From Certhia americana (Eukaryota > Chordata > Aves > Passeriformes > Certhiidae): a stretch of 64,000 nucleotides of DNA. The position numbers and the translations under genes were made by a program. Shown piece after piece: positions 48,591 to 61,600 of this stretch. Position 1 is the stretch's first letter, and each line of letters begins with the position of its first letter. The stretch is from the NCBI GenBank assembly GCA_018697195.1, contig CM031864.1:18244129-18308128 (forward strand). The letters run 5' to 3'. The notes below the pieces were generated by a model. The model saw only the letters and a list, made by a program, of their open reading frames with translations, was not told the origin of the DNA and did not search any database.

Positions 48591-51570
48591 CTAATAAAAC
48601 AGGATTGTAGAGGTTCAGTAAAAGGTCAAGAGCTGTGATTACTAGAGTTATGATTTCAACTAGTATGCCTCACTGAAAGTGCTGAAAAGTAGGAATTAAA
48701 GTATAACAAAACACAACACAGTAACATATGTTTGCTAGTAGGTAAGTCACAGAAGAAAGTCCTTGCAAAAAGGTCCAATTTATGTTCCTCTTTGGAAAGA
48801 ATGTACTAAGTATTCTGACGAAGGTAGTGCCAGTAAGCAGTTTCTTTTTTGCCTCTGTCTAGTTAATACTTAAAATGATGTTACTGTTTTCTCCTGGTAT
48901 AACACTGCCAGCAGGAAACTCTAGAAGCACCAGGACACTTTTCTGCCTTAAGACACTCAGCACAGTACACACTGGTTAGGATAAGAGATTCAAGTTCCTG
49001 AATTACTGCATAAGAGCACAGCTGAACTGTACCCACTCACTGCTGCCTGCCAGACTCTGCTGCTGGGCACCACTCCAGGCTCTCCTGTCCCACTGGGCTG
49101 AGAGCTGTGTCCATGCTGCACACAGTCCTGCTTACCTGACTGGCTCCTTTGTTAGTGCCCATCTGTAGGCTAATCGTTGTCTGGTCAAATGGCTTATCAG
49201 TTTGCATTTTTGGATCATAGAGGTGTCTTCTAGTTCCATAAGCAGTCATGCCTGCCTGGCTGGCACACTTGTTGGTGCCCATCTTTATTGGGGGAAGGAA
49301 GAAGTGGACAGAAGAAATTATTTTTATTTGTACATTAAGCATAGTTTAAGGAAAAAAATATGGTTGGTAACTGTGATGGCTGACAAAAACCAAAGTAATT
49401 TCAGTGATTGTTTTCCTCATGTAGTTTGACCACTAACTATAATAAATTATCCTTTCTCCTTCCTGAGTTTCAAAAGAAAAAATAAATGCAACCATCATCC
49501 TAAGGCATTTCAATGACTGTCATTTGCCCAACTGCAAATTGTAATTGGAATGGATTTATGCCTCAAAATGTAAAAAGTAATTTTTGCCTTGGACAGTAAT
49601 GATTTGTTTATACTGCCACAATTTCTCTACCACAGGAATTTTAAGATTTTTACTTTGACTTTTATGATTACTAAGGAAAGATGAGAGAAAAAAAAGTATC
49701 CACCATACAAAGAAAAACTATCCAAAGACTCCTACTTTAAAACCGCCTTAAAAGACAGATATGATGCTGCTAATATTAGCTGTTCCTTTCCTCCTTATCA
49801 CTCTTACAGCAGATTTAAAACAAACAAAATGATTTTCAGGCAGTGACTTAAGCTTACAAAGCCAAGCAACTGCTCACAAGAATTAAAACCTCATTCCTCC
49901 TTCTACACCTGGTTTTGCATAAACAATGTATCAGTTAATCAAAGCAAGAAAGTTGTTCTCAAATGTTACAAATTAACTGCAAATTTGAATTTCATACTTA
50001 CCTGCAGGCCAATTACACTTTGACCAGCTTTTAGTTTTCCTGCATCAAAACTTCGTGCTTGTTTCTCTGCATATTTGACACCAATATCAATTGTAGTATG
50101 AAAACCTTTAGTTTTTGCCTATTTAGGAAGAGGGAAAATAGAATATTCAGTGTTTGAAGTGTATTTTCTGTCTCCACACCCTGAGTCTGGGGTCTCAAAC
50201 AATGCCACAAGCAAGTCTATCTGATGAGACTGTGTGTCAGGGCTGAGAGAAGGTATCAGTTCCCTGCACCATTTGAAGATGGCACTCCAAAGCTACCCGA
50301 GTCAAAAGGATATTCTGCAGGGATTAGTGTTCTCCTGTGAGCCTCCTCTGTTCTGTGTATGCACATGGAAGCAGTCAGGAACCCTCACTCTAAACTTGAA
50401 GCCTTTCTGGGGCCTACTGGGAGCACACAGACCTCTGAAGTGCAACCTCTGCAGTATCTCAGATCTCAGTACTGTCTATCCTCTCCTGACAGGCTGGATG
50501 CTGTTTTCTGTATTTGCATGGGTTGTAAGGCTTCTTCTGAACTGGCATGTGGATTTGGGCCAACTCCAGGGGTACAAATACTTACCAGGCCTGCCAGTGC
50601 CACTAGAGTAGTCTGTACTTGAGTCATATTTCCATTTTCAAAAAGATCATTTGCTTCAAAAATATCATGTGGCTTCATGCCGTAGACTTGGATGGCTTTG
50701 ATAAAATTCCCAATGTTCTCCAGCTAAAGAGAAACAAAAAAGGCCGTTTTCTACTGTTTCAAATCAGAAATTAAGGAATTTTAAAGCCTTCTGGCAATGG
50801 TTGTTTTGTTTGCTTGTTTTACTCAAGTTCTTTGCCTTGTGCAAACTGGACAAAACAGTTGGCATGGTTAAGAGTGACTAGTGGGAAGCCTGGAATTATT
50901 TTTTGTTAGTTTTAATACTGATTTCAGAACCCAGACTAAGAGTTTATCCAGCCTGTCATCCCTCCATCAGTGAGTACCATACACTTTGTTACAGTGGGCT
51001 TTGATATGACTTGCCTCAAACTGTCTGTCCCTTCCAAGAGAAATTCTAATCTAAAATCTGCTTCAAAATTAGAAAATGTGACATAGTATCCATGCTATTT
51101 GACTTCAGCAACTGATAATTTTGAATAAAATAAAACCATAACTATGTGGATGGGATCCTTGTATGGACTGAAGGCGTTATCTTGCTCATCTCCTGGGACA
51201 AGTAAGCTTTCGGCTTTATTAGCACTTTTTAGCACTATGTGCTGTAGAAATTGGAAAACAATACAGAATACAAAGAATAATGGCTGAATCTCTTCTTTCC
51301 TTCTGAAGTCTTAAGAGATATTAAAACTTCTTTAAAAAAATCCTCGCCCATATTTAGAAGTGTCCAATGCCAAGAAAACAACGGGGCTGACATAACACTA
51401 TTAAGCTAGACCCAGCAATAGCAAAGGCAGGAACTCTAGGCAGCAACCCTTCCAATACTTTTTCCAAATTCATGTTGCAGACATCTTCTCAGGAGGATAC
51501 TTCATACAGGGATGTCTGTGTACAGGCAGGCTGAAAACCCAGTTGTGATTTAATAAAAATAAAACATCTT

Positions 51571-51601
<31 letters not shown>

Positions 51602-52524
51602 AACTGGGAAAAGGCCTTGCTCTAGATTGTTCTTCCATCTGACACTTCCCTTAACAGTTAAAGCACTACTATTAAATACAGGTACTCCACTGCCACTGAT
51701 GATCCACCTCAGCTGTAGCTGCATTCTGTTAAACACTGTTCATGTCTGCAGCATCCTCAACTCTTGCATATGTATCATATGTAAACTTGGTGCTAGTAAG
51801 ATTTAAGATGTACCATTTTCACAGCAAATTTGTTAATACAGAAGTATTGTTTGGGGGTTCAAGAGGTTAGAGGTACAGTTCTGAGGTTGGGGATTTTTTT
51901 TTGTTTTACCTGGTGCCAATTTAGTTTTGATTGATTAATTTTCTTCACTGATCCTGGCTGCAGCTTATTTATCAGCCTGGGAAGGTGAAAAAGAGGGAAA
52001 TGCTTAAACAAAAAATCTCATCCTTATATCATCTGTGCATCATACTTTCACTCATGCTTTATTAGTTGCATTAGTTTCATCAAAATGGTTAATTTCTTGG
52101 TTCATACAGTGGACTAGCTCAGTTCTCAGGTCTCACAAGTCTAACAGACTGTAAGCATTTTGTGTGCCATTTGATTACTATAGAAATGAGCTATGTCATT
52201 AAATTTAGAAACACTTAGCTGAAATATAAAGGAGATTTAAGTATTAATTTTTCCAACAGTTTCCAAGAAGTTGTCTCCCACCCTACAGTCAGCTATCTTT
52301 GACATTGTTGATGTCTTTTGAATGGGAATCTTCAGAAAGTCCCTTCTTAGTTCCTTGAAAGTAGAAAATTCCTAAAATCAAGGTTACTTTATAAATGCTT
52401 ACTCGCATAAGATTATGCCATCTTTTAATCCCAGCTGAAAGTTTGCACCAATACTCAGCCCTGTAACCTCTTCTATCCAGTTACGCAGATCTTCTTCTAT
52501 CTGGGGGTCATATTTCAGGGCAAT
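48243..52524 (-). CDS. CNN3: CNN3, calponin-3 (exons 7 to 2; exon 1 not in view)
   Basis: Acidic calponin, an actin- and calmodulin-binding cytoskeletal protein that modulates contractility and actin dynamics. Six exons join in frame to 312 residues. With a typical 19-residue exon 1 the total would be about 331 (human 329). Order: calponin-homology domain ([11 protein letters not shown] and [20 protein letters not shown], then [17 protein letters not shown] and TTLVALAGL); linker [20 protein letters not shown]; three calponin repeats each with LQMGTNK-x-ASQ (followed by C, G or V at x); then an acidic Tyr/Asp-rich tail ending QYSDQGIDY. All junctions are GT-AG. The [16 protein letters not shown] segment and acidic tail identify CNN3 rather than CNN1 or CNN2. 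It converges on SLC44A3, as in human. The start codon is not visible. Confidence 0.96.
49136..49282 (-). CDS. CNN3: CNN3 exon 6
   Basis: Gene-strand acceptor caataaag and donor gtaagc; 147 nt in phase 0. Encodes repeat 1 ([20 protein letters not shown]) and the start of repeat 2, ending MGTNKGASQ. Confidence 0.96.
50002..50118 (-). CDS. CNN3: CNN3 exon 5
   Basis: Gene-strand acceptor aaatag and donor gtaagt; 117 nt in phase 0. Encodes [20 protein letters not shown] and the lead-in to calponin repeat 1, ending SVIGLQ. Confidence 0.95.
50586..50723 (-). CDS. CNN3: CNN3 exon 4
   Basis: Gene-strand acceptor tctttag and donor gtaagt; 138 nt in phase 0. Encodes [20 protein letters not shown] through TTLVALAGL, the end of the calponin-homology domain. 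Confidence 0.96.
51568..51601. repeat. T-rich homopolymer tract
   Basis: Interrupted poly-T (+ strand) in CNN3 intron 3. On the gene strand it is an A-rich run. No element structure was seen around it. Confidence 0.8.
51910..51976 (-). CDS. CNN3: CNN3 exon 3
   Basis: Gene-strand acceptor cttcccag and donor gtaaaa; 67 nt. Completes the split Glu and encodes [15 protein letters not shown], then SKLNWHQ. Confidence 0.95.
52403..52524 (-). CDS. CNN3: CNN3 exon 2
   Basis: Gene-strand acceptor tgttacag and donor gtaagc; 122 nt. Encodes [20 protein letters not shown] and the start of the calponin-homology domain, ending LKDGIILC plus a split Glu codon. Confidence 0.95.
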
Positions 52525-55226
52525 CTGTAACACAAGCAGTCATAAAGTTACTTCAGGAGAGAAATCTCCAACTCTTCCCCACCCCAATTCCATTTCGGAG
52601 TATGCTATAACTGCCATCCAGCAATTTTACTGCTGGGTTTTTAAACTGTATTTTATACATCAGAGTACATATGTAAGTACTTTATCCCTTTAACTATAAT
52701 TTTCATGGCTTTACTAAAGGTCTGTTTGGAAAAAACACTTTTAAGCATGTAGCACAGTTTTTCTTTGAGTAAGAATTCCGAGAGCTCCTGAAAAGTCTTT
52801 TGACAGCTGCAGAGGAATGATTTCTGAAAAAATATTCAACCCAAGTTGTACTCTGGCAGGACATAAGGAAGGGAAATAGTATATTACGAACACAAGAATT
52901 CTGAATTCCCATGCCATCAGTACTACTGCTCACATGTAGATTTCTACACGAGAAATTTTATATAATAGATTTGAAGTTATTCAGCTGAAGATTATAATGG
53001 GTTTGCTTTTATAGCTAGTTTATGATTAATGGAGATGACCTAGTAAGTTTTTTCCTTGTTGCTACAACATTAAGAGTTATCTCACTGGGGATTCTGGGTC
53101 TCTGTGTGTGTTTTGGTTTATCGTTAATCTTTAGTATCCCTGCTATTTCTTTTCTCTTTGACCTTCCTGGAAGACTCTTTTGGAATAAACTGTGATCTCA
53201 TATTTTAATTGCAAAGGAAGAAAACCTGCAATAATCTTTGAAGTTTAAGGCATCAAGCAGAGGTCCAGAGTAGTTAGCAAGATGACTTAAAAATTCGTTT
53301 TCCAGATGTTCAGACTTCACTACTCTGTGTGTAAATTTATGCTTCAGGCACTAGAAATCAATCCATGTGAAAGGAATGCTTAAAAGCAGTGAACTTCAGC
53401 ATCACCAACTGACAACAGCATCCGTGTTCTTTCACTCTGCCCTTTGTTCCCCTCCCCTGAATGCACCAAAAAGCAGCTCCAACTTCCTCCAGGCTAAACC
53501 TGTCACCTTTGCAATCCTTTTCAATATTGGCAAGTTGGACAAAATGGATTCTACCACTGAAACCATCACTACTTTTTCTGCAAACAAAACAAGTTATTTG
53601 AGCACAAGATTGTGTGGGATAAGTAACCTCCACTGGTGCAGAGAAGGTGGCAACACTTCCACCTTCATTAGCTGTCCTGCATGGGTCAGTGAGCAAGGTG
53701 GGAAGTGAGGGAGCTACCCCGAGAAACCTGACAGGCAAGCACAGAATGTACCAGCAGTATTTCTAACATGTGGGAAGTCAGCTCAGCTACAGCAGCTGCT
53801 TACAAACACCTAAGGAGAAACTCAGGTACAGCCATTCACATGAGATCAAAATGTCCATTTGAGCCTTTTAACAGAGAGTTTTAAGACTAGTTTTAAGCCA
53901 AGAAAAGGCTAGCTATTAGCAGCTATTTATACTGAAGGAGATTATAATTCCAACGTATCTGAATTACTTGGATAGAGGCAATTGCTACATTTTGGCTACC
54001 ATTACTAACCCCTGAGAACAAACTGACCGACTACAAATTACAGTACTCTGTTCCCTATTTTTCTTCTAAGGGGAATGGAAAATTCCTGTATCTCTGGCTT
54101 TACTTCAAAAACTTGTCTGAGTAATACTTATTTTCCTTAGACTATTTGTAGTAGTAGTGTTATGGTGCCTTAGTTACAGATCAGGATAATGGACTAACCC
54201 ATTCCTACATTCAGATCTTGACTAAGGTGTAAAATTCTGTGCAGCACTCTGTAGAACATGACAAGGAAAATGCCATGACTTTATTTTCTCATCACACCTT
54301 TTGGATATTAGCTACAATTAGAAGCAGACTAGAAAAAAAGCTAACTGAAGGTCACAGCTTCAAAGAACATGGCTGTGGTCTCATCTCCTGGGTGGCAGAT
54401 AGCCCCCCTTGCACCTCCCTTAAGTTTAGCACAGCAACAGCACAACCACATTCATTTCCAGGGATGATAATAGCAAGGGATGAGTGACATCTAGAAAACA
54501 GTGTATGAAGAAGTCAGCTGTCATCTTCCTACTTCCTAACCTGGTGATTAGCTTATAAATGACTTTTCATGGATATTTTTATTTCCTATGGAAGCAAAGT
54601 TTATGTGATCACAGCCTTAATTTGTCTCCTCAGTAATATCTGGCAGAACCCAACTAACTTGTTCAAAATTACAGAAAAGAGGTCTTGGACAGAATTGAAT
54701 CAGTTAGATATTGTGTGAAAATAAATACATGTGCAAGGGAGAAAGACAGCAAAACATCTTCCCCAAAAGACTGCATTGTAGCATTGTACTCTTCTTACAC
54801 ATTAGAGAATCTATTAAAATCTCTGACCTCACCCACAAAACCTTATGTTACTTGTACAGGCAAGACATACAGTGTGTAATTTATTTCTGTACCCCATTTC
54901 AAATGAAGGAACAGGATTTATTGAAAGGACAGAACTTTCTATTCTGATGCTCCAGTTAGACGACAGCAGATAATTTGGTCATTTGTACGCTGACAGCTCA
55001 TAATGTGATCAAATCACCATTCTAGCATGCATGTGGGTACAATGCAGAAGTTGAGCTAATCTCCTCCACAATTCTTTAGTTATGTACAACATTGTGCCTG
55101 AAAATTTAGGCAGCTTCACTGTAGCTTAACGACAGTGTTAGCCATCCTGCAGTTGAAATCTTCTGGAATAAAACAGGACTTGCGCTTCTACCATTTAACT
55201 TATTTTTAAACACTGGTAAAAAAAAA

Positions 55227-55626
55227 NNNNNNNNNNNNNNNNNNNNNNNNNNNNNNNNNNNNNNNNNNNNNNNNNNNNNNNNNNNNNNNNNNNNNNNNNN
55301 NNNNNNNNNNNNNNNNNNNNNNNNNNNNNNNNNNNNNNNNNNNNNNNNNNNNNNNNNNNNNNNNNNNNNNNNNNNNNNNNNNNNNNNNNNNNNNNNNNNN
55401 NNNNNNNNNNNNNNNNNNNNNNNNNNNNNNNNNNNNNNNNNNNNNNNNNNNNNNNNNNNNNNNNNNNNNNNNNNNNNNNNNNNNNNNNNNNNNNNNNNNN
55501 NNNNNNNNNNNNNNNNNNNNNNNNNNNNNNNNNNNNNNNNNNNNNNNNNNNNNNNNNNNNNNNNNNNNNNNNNNNNNNNNNNNNNNNNNNNNNNNNNNNN
55601 NNNNNNNNNNNNNNNNNNNNNNNNNN
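55227..55626. other. Assembly gap (400 N)
   Basis: Exactly 400 N, preceded by an A homopolymer, inside CNN3 intron 1. The round size suggests a nominal gap length. Unknown sequence could be hidden here. Confidence 0.97.
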
Positions 55627-58600
55627 ACTAAAAGCATTCGGTTTTGTTCTGATTTTTGAGCTGGTGGGAAACTAAGTTACAGAAAGTAAAAATTGGTGCT
55701 AGTTTCTCTGCAAATTATATTCAATCTACCTGAAAAGCTAGAGACGTGATATCTTTAGAATCAGGCTTGAGACATGTGAGAAGGGATTAAACAGGGAGAG
55801 TGACAGGTCAGATACTACCAGAAATAAGGCATTATACTTATTCTGAGTTCTTAGCTCTTCTATTCCCAATGGTGCAACCAGAAGTTATGTAACACTCTTA
55901 CTGAATATTTCATATTTTCCACATGTGGATATCAGAGATGTTCCAGTTTTCCTTTGCTATCTATGAGGTGAAGCCAGAGGCTTTGATATGAATGTAAAAA
56001 AATTATGCTTTTTCCATTACTACTAATCAAAAATATGCCAACACTTGATCCTTTATAAATACTGAGCCTTCATGGAAGATACTTAATTCTTACAAGTCTA
56101 CAGCAAAAAAAAGATATTGTCTACTGAAGATGAAAGCAGTATCTAAGCGGCTTCATTCAAAGTATCATTAGTGCCATGAAAAAAACACCTACAGTTTCAG
56201 GATACTGTAGAAATGATTCAGTTGTACCAAGGGATACAAGATTTTGCAGAAATTTAATATAAGATAACAGGAAGCCAACGGTTTGTTTCTTTCTTCAGAG
56301 GAATGTTAAAAGATACATAAAGTTATCAATGTTGCTCCTTCTGTTGCTGCTTCAGAGATACAGGTTTAATAGAAATATCTTTAAAAGGAAACTAATGTTT
56401 GTACAGGTGCTCAAAATTATAGGTGAGCCAAGGCTTTGGAAGGGAAAGTTTGCCTATGACAAACTGATATACGTGTGTTCATGCCAACATATGCCTCAGG
56501 CTGGAATTCTTGGGTTAAGCTTGATTCCTCTAGCAACTTCACACCTGATCCTCACACCTAGTTCTGTTCAGGTGGGACTTTCCTGTTTGGGAGATCTTAA
56601 GAGTGTAAAAACCCTCCCTCCATGTGTAGTACAGGGACAGTAACAATCATCACTGTATTTATCAAGCTCATGAATTCCTGGAAGCTAGCAAAGTTCTGCT
56701 GGCCAGCTTTAGTGATCTGCGTGTCCCTTGAAGTTACTCAGTGTGCCTGTAGCATGTTTAGTTTGAGTGATGATGTTAACCAGTACTTCACACCATAACT
56801 GATATCATATGGACTTTGAGTTGTCCTTTTATACTAATCTTTTCCAAATTACACAGTACACACTGTACACTAAGGGCTACATGTATGCCAAATCTCCAGT
56901 GTGAGAGTTCAGCTGGCTATATTGCTGCTACTCTGGAAAAATACTGTAACAGGATCTCAAGGAAGAGTTTAAGCACACTGCACTTTTTACACTGGGATAG
57001 CAAACACAAATCTTACTAAGCTAAAAAGCAGGTATAAAAGATAAAACTTTTGAAGTTAAACATCATGTCATAACAGCTTGCACTTCTTAGTTCTGATGAA
57101 ATTTCTGATTAAAGCTGCAGGCTTCCTCCCCTCCCCAGCAGGAGTCAAAGGTTTAATGTGCAGCCTGCTAAATTTAAAGGACTAATAGACATTTGAAAGA
57201 ACTGCTCTCTAGTCATAAGTTTCAACCAAAAAAGCATGTGCTTGTCAAAGTACATCAACAACTCTATCATAGGAACTGTGTTTGTCGACAAAACTTAAGA
57301 TGAATATACATATAAAACTGCAGCAAAGTATGTTGAACATTTTGGTTTTCCAAAGTAAATAAAGTACAGGGCCATGTACACCAAGAGAAATAACCAGGAC
57401 TTCACTCCAAGATAAGACAGAATAGGAAGAGGTTACATATATGCTTTTTCACCAAAGAGGACAGAAAAATAGATAAAGGCCTAAGTTTTGGATTTTAATG
57501 TTCTTCATAGGGAGAAATCTGTTATGGCCCATATTTTTGCCTAAAGTGACACAAAATTACTAACTTTTTAATTAAAACCCAAGATTGAGTAGAGAAAGCT
57601 TACTGAATTTTTAGTAAGTATAGAAGCATATACCTCTTGTACAGAATTTAATCCATGACTAGCTGGGGGTTAATATTAACTTTATTTTTACACATTTAGA
57701 TCATAAATACTGAAAGCAAATAAAAATCAAAATTAAAAACTCCAGGGTTTAAGACTAAAGGTAGTACAGTTTCAATTTTAAGCAGCAATTTGTTCCTGTA
57801 TTAACTTTAATCAATCTTTATTAATTCAGAACTCACTGAGTGAAACTGAATTGCTGTGGTTTCAGTGCTGCCTTTACAAACATCCTTTGCATTGAACTAA
57901 GCACTACTTTCAGCAGCAATTTGTCCTGCTGAGGCCAAAGATACTAACGCTGATACGTCTTTTTTATTTGCTTGGCATTAGTTTGTGATGAAATCTTTTT
58001 GCTCCCCCCTTTAAGGATTTATGATAGAATGGGGAAAGATGAAAGCAAAATTCTCTCCTGGTATCAAGGCAGAAGAAGCTCTTGACAGCCCTTACTGCTC
58101 GGAAGTGGGAGTCAGGCAGACCACAGCCAGTCTCAAATTGTTATCCAGAATTCCTGTTCATCACTTGCCGTTCCAGAACACACTTTTGAGTCATCTATCT
58201 AAAATTTACACAGCAAAATACCTGGAAGAACAGTGTTAAGAGCTTAGTAGCTATGTGAATGACCAAGAAAAAGGCACAGAAGAGTAAATTCTTCTCATTA
58301 GAGAAGAGGGAGAAGGATAGGATTTTTTTTTTTTTTTAATTATACGAGCAAGCTAAAACTTTCTGGTTAAAATTCTATGGTGTAAACAGATTACTGTACG
58401 TATCTAATCTTCAGCTTCAGAGGTGACAGAGTGGCAAAGACATAATCTCTGATTATTTAGTCATAGTGTAAATAAATAGCACAGTCTGTAAGTTGAGACA
58501 GAGAACCCAAGAGTGGAAAAATATAAAGTTTTGGATTTTACTGAAAGTGAGTAAGAAGAGGAAGTTGCAGGGTACCAAGGTGACTGTCAAGGGGAGTTTT

Positions 58601-61600
58601 TTGCCACTTGAACCACCAACCCAATGCGCTCTCATCTTAAGGACAAATTAAAATTCCCTGGTAATTTCAGGTATGTTGACCTGGATTGCATGCAAAAGCA
58701 AATGTCAGAGGAGGCATCTTTGAGCACAAGAACCCCAAATGTAACAGGAATGTGACAATCCAGATCAAATTGAAAGTGAAGAGTACTTCAAAAACTCAAA
58801 GCCACCATTCAGTATGTCCTGGTATTTGAAGATACATTTTTTTCTGTCATTATGGACAGAAAAAGGCAGTACAGAAAGTACAGAAAGGAAGAGAACACTG
58901 CATTAACATCATCACTGAAAGATCTCACTATATCCCAAAATGCTACTTAGCACAAAAATTTTACAGCTGTATCCATCTTGCTTTATATTCAACCGTATTT
59001 TTTTTCATGCGTAGTGTAACTGATACCCTGCCAACATCTCACTATATTCTCTGTAAATCCAAATTTAGGCTACAATCTTTAAAGAAGAGATGGATGAGCA
59101 TTAATCCAAAATTCCTGGCACTTTTCCCATAGGCACCAGTTTAAACTCTGTGAAGTCAGAACAAACCATGCCTCAAAGTTTCCATGCCATTTTACAAGTA
59201 CAGATACCTGCAGTCATGCATGGTGGTTGTTGCCAGATCAGCTGGCTGGAAGAACCAAGTGTTCCACTCCCTGGCTGTCCAGCAGGACATCACGACACTT
59301 TGCAAGCTATTCAAGAAGCCAGTGCTACCATCTCTTCCCCCAGAGTGCACCAACAACTTGGACACATGCCTGCCCTTGGACTGAATGCTGCTTCCCTCTC
59401 ATTCTCAGCAGCAACTGCAACACCCTCACTTATTCAAACATGTTCTCAGTTTTTCTTGCACTTTTTGCTCTTATCATGTTTTGCCACAGTCACAATTTTC
59501 TGGCTTGTAACTCCAATTCTCCTTAGTCATCACTTCTTCCACTGTTAACTGCAGCACCTACTGGTCATGCCACCATACTTTATACTTCTTGGTATTGGGT
59601 TCCTGTGCTCTGTTTATTTAGTCTGTATATTGCTGAACTATTTTTATTTCTTCACAGAACATGGTTCCAGTAGTATCTACCAGCGATTGTTTTAAAATTG
59701 CTGGGTTTTGTTTCAAAAAACAACTGGGATATGAAATTAGTTCTCAGCTAAGACACAGCTGATCCAACCCAATGGACAAAAGCCTGTTAGTCCCTGATGG
59801 GAACAGAATTCTCCTTGCTTTGAAACCCACCCCCAGTATGACTAATATGACACAGCAAATCTGGACAGAGCTTGACATCATGAGCAGTAATGTCCCCTGA
59901 GACAACACTGAGTGATGCACAGAAAATCCTGGTAACCTGACAAACTCCAGTGATGTCTAGTTAATCTTCTTTTGTGGGGAAAAAAAAAAAAAAAGAAAAA
60001 TCTGGTGTATAAACAGAAAAAAAATTCCAAAGCATCTGAAAACAGTTTCATTTTTTCAGTAGTAACCCAGGAAGCATCTCCTGAGACAACTGTTACTGTA
60101 ACTCTGGTGGAACAGTAGTTCTCCAAGCCCAGAAGGAGTCTGCAAACAGAAACAGTAAAATCAATGATCACTCCTTTCTCAGAATACTTTTATAATCTAT
60201 TGCTACTATAGAAGCCCAGGAAACTATACATTCTTTCAAGTTTATTAACTTTTCTCCCCAATAAAATGGCTTTCAAATATGTAATTTTATAAGCAAACTG
60301 TATTGTGACTCAGTAGCTCTTCCTCAAGGCCCAACTGTGTAGACAAGTCTTTCAAATTTACCTTTCAAAAAGGACTGCAGAGTCTGATTATTTCATTCTC
60401 TCTCCACACCTTTTTTCTTCTCTTCAAACCCTCTTCACTTACCCAAACCAGAGTAATTATGTTCTACAGCAGCAAGCAGGTAACTGGTAACTCAAACATA
60501 CCTGTCAGAAAAGTTGGCTAAAGCTGAAGTCTGCCACTGCAAGTGTTGTTATAGAAGTTACTCAAAATGCAGTTTCCTTCTGCCTCTCCAGCAAAGATAC
60601 AGTCCGTGCTGCATTTTCTCAGCACTTTTTCCAAAGGTAAAGCTCTACTCTTATCGCTCTAATTTGCCCCCACCCGGTAAGCTCAGGTTCCTGATTCCTT
60701 GCTGCCAGCTGTGATGCCAGGCATAGGCTTGCCTGGGAAGTGAACAGATGACAGGGCAGGTCCTGAGGTAACAGGCATTTCCCATTAGCAGTGCTCAGTG
60801 TTTCCCACCAACTGCACTGACAGCACTTGGTTACCTGTCAGCCTGCACCGATGAACTCACATCAGCTGAACAGGCTCACTCAGGGGCCCGTGACAGGTAT
60901 TCATAAAGAAAACACAGATTCCTCTCTTACCCTACTTGTTCATAATGATTCAATCTTGTTTTGGGGTTTCTTTGTAATTTAGGTTAAAGACATGATTTCT
61001 TGAGAACATCCTTAGCTGCTTCTACCTACTAAGAGCTGCCTGGATTTATCTTTCATAAAGGTAGTAGATCAAAATCTTTCAATTCATGCATAGCACGTTT
61101 TTCTGGTTGAGGTAATCTTCCCCATTGCTAGTTTTCTTAACAGAAGCACAAGTAGTGCAGACTTCATACTCTAAGCTTTAGAAGACCTTGTCTATCAACA
61201 GTTTCATGCTCTTGTTTTGCTTTATCGCCAGCAAAAATATTGCAAGAATGAACTTGGCACAAAGAATGAAAGACAACAATAATTTGCTGCTCCTGGCCCT
61301 TCACCTCACCCCCTCCCGGGTATATCTCTGACCAATTAAAGGTCAATAGGTGATGCACAAGGTTGATTACAATCCAGGAAACATTCAAAAATATTTTGGA
61401 TTTGGCCACCCAGACAAGTTTTGCTTTAATCACATAAGAAGTGTTATAACGATTTTTTTTTTAAAGGGTGATGACCATAAATACCATAGAAAATGTTTAT
61501 TTAATTTTCTAATAGTATACATCTTCAGAAGAAAGTCTAAGAAAAGACAAAATTAAGAAATTTATGATTGACTGAACTTTTAGCTCAACATTTTATCTAA

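Noticed and set aside
59150..59548. 132-codon + strand open frame in CNN3 intron 1
   Set aside because: No family resemblance. Hydrophobic and serine-rich composition without a recognisable start context or splice structure.
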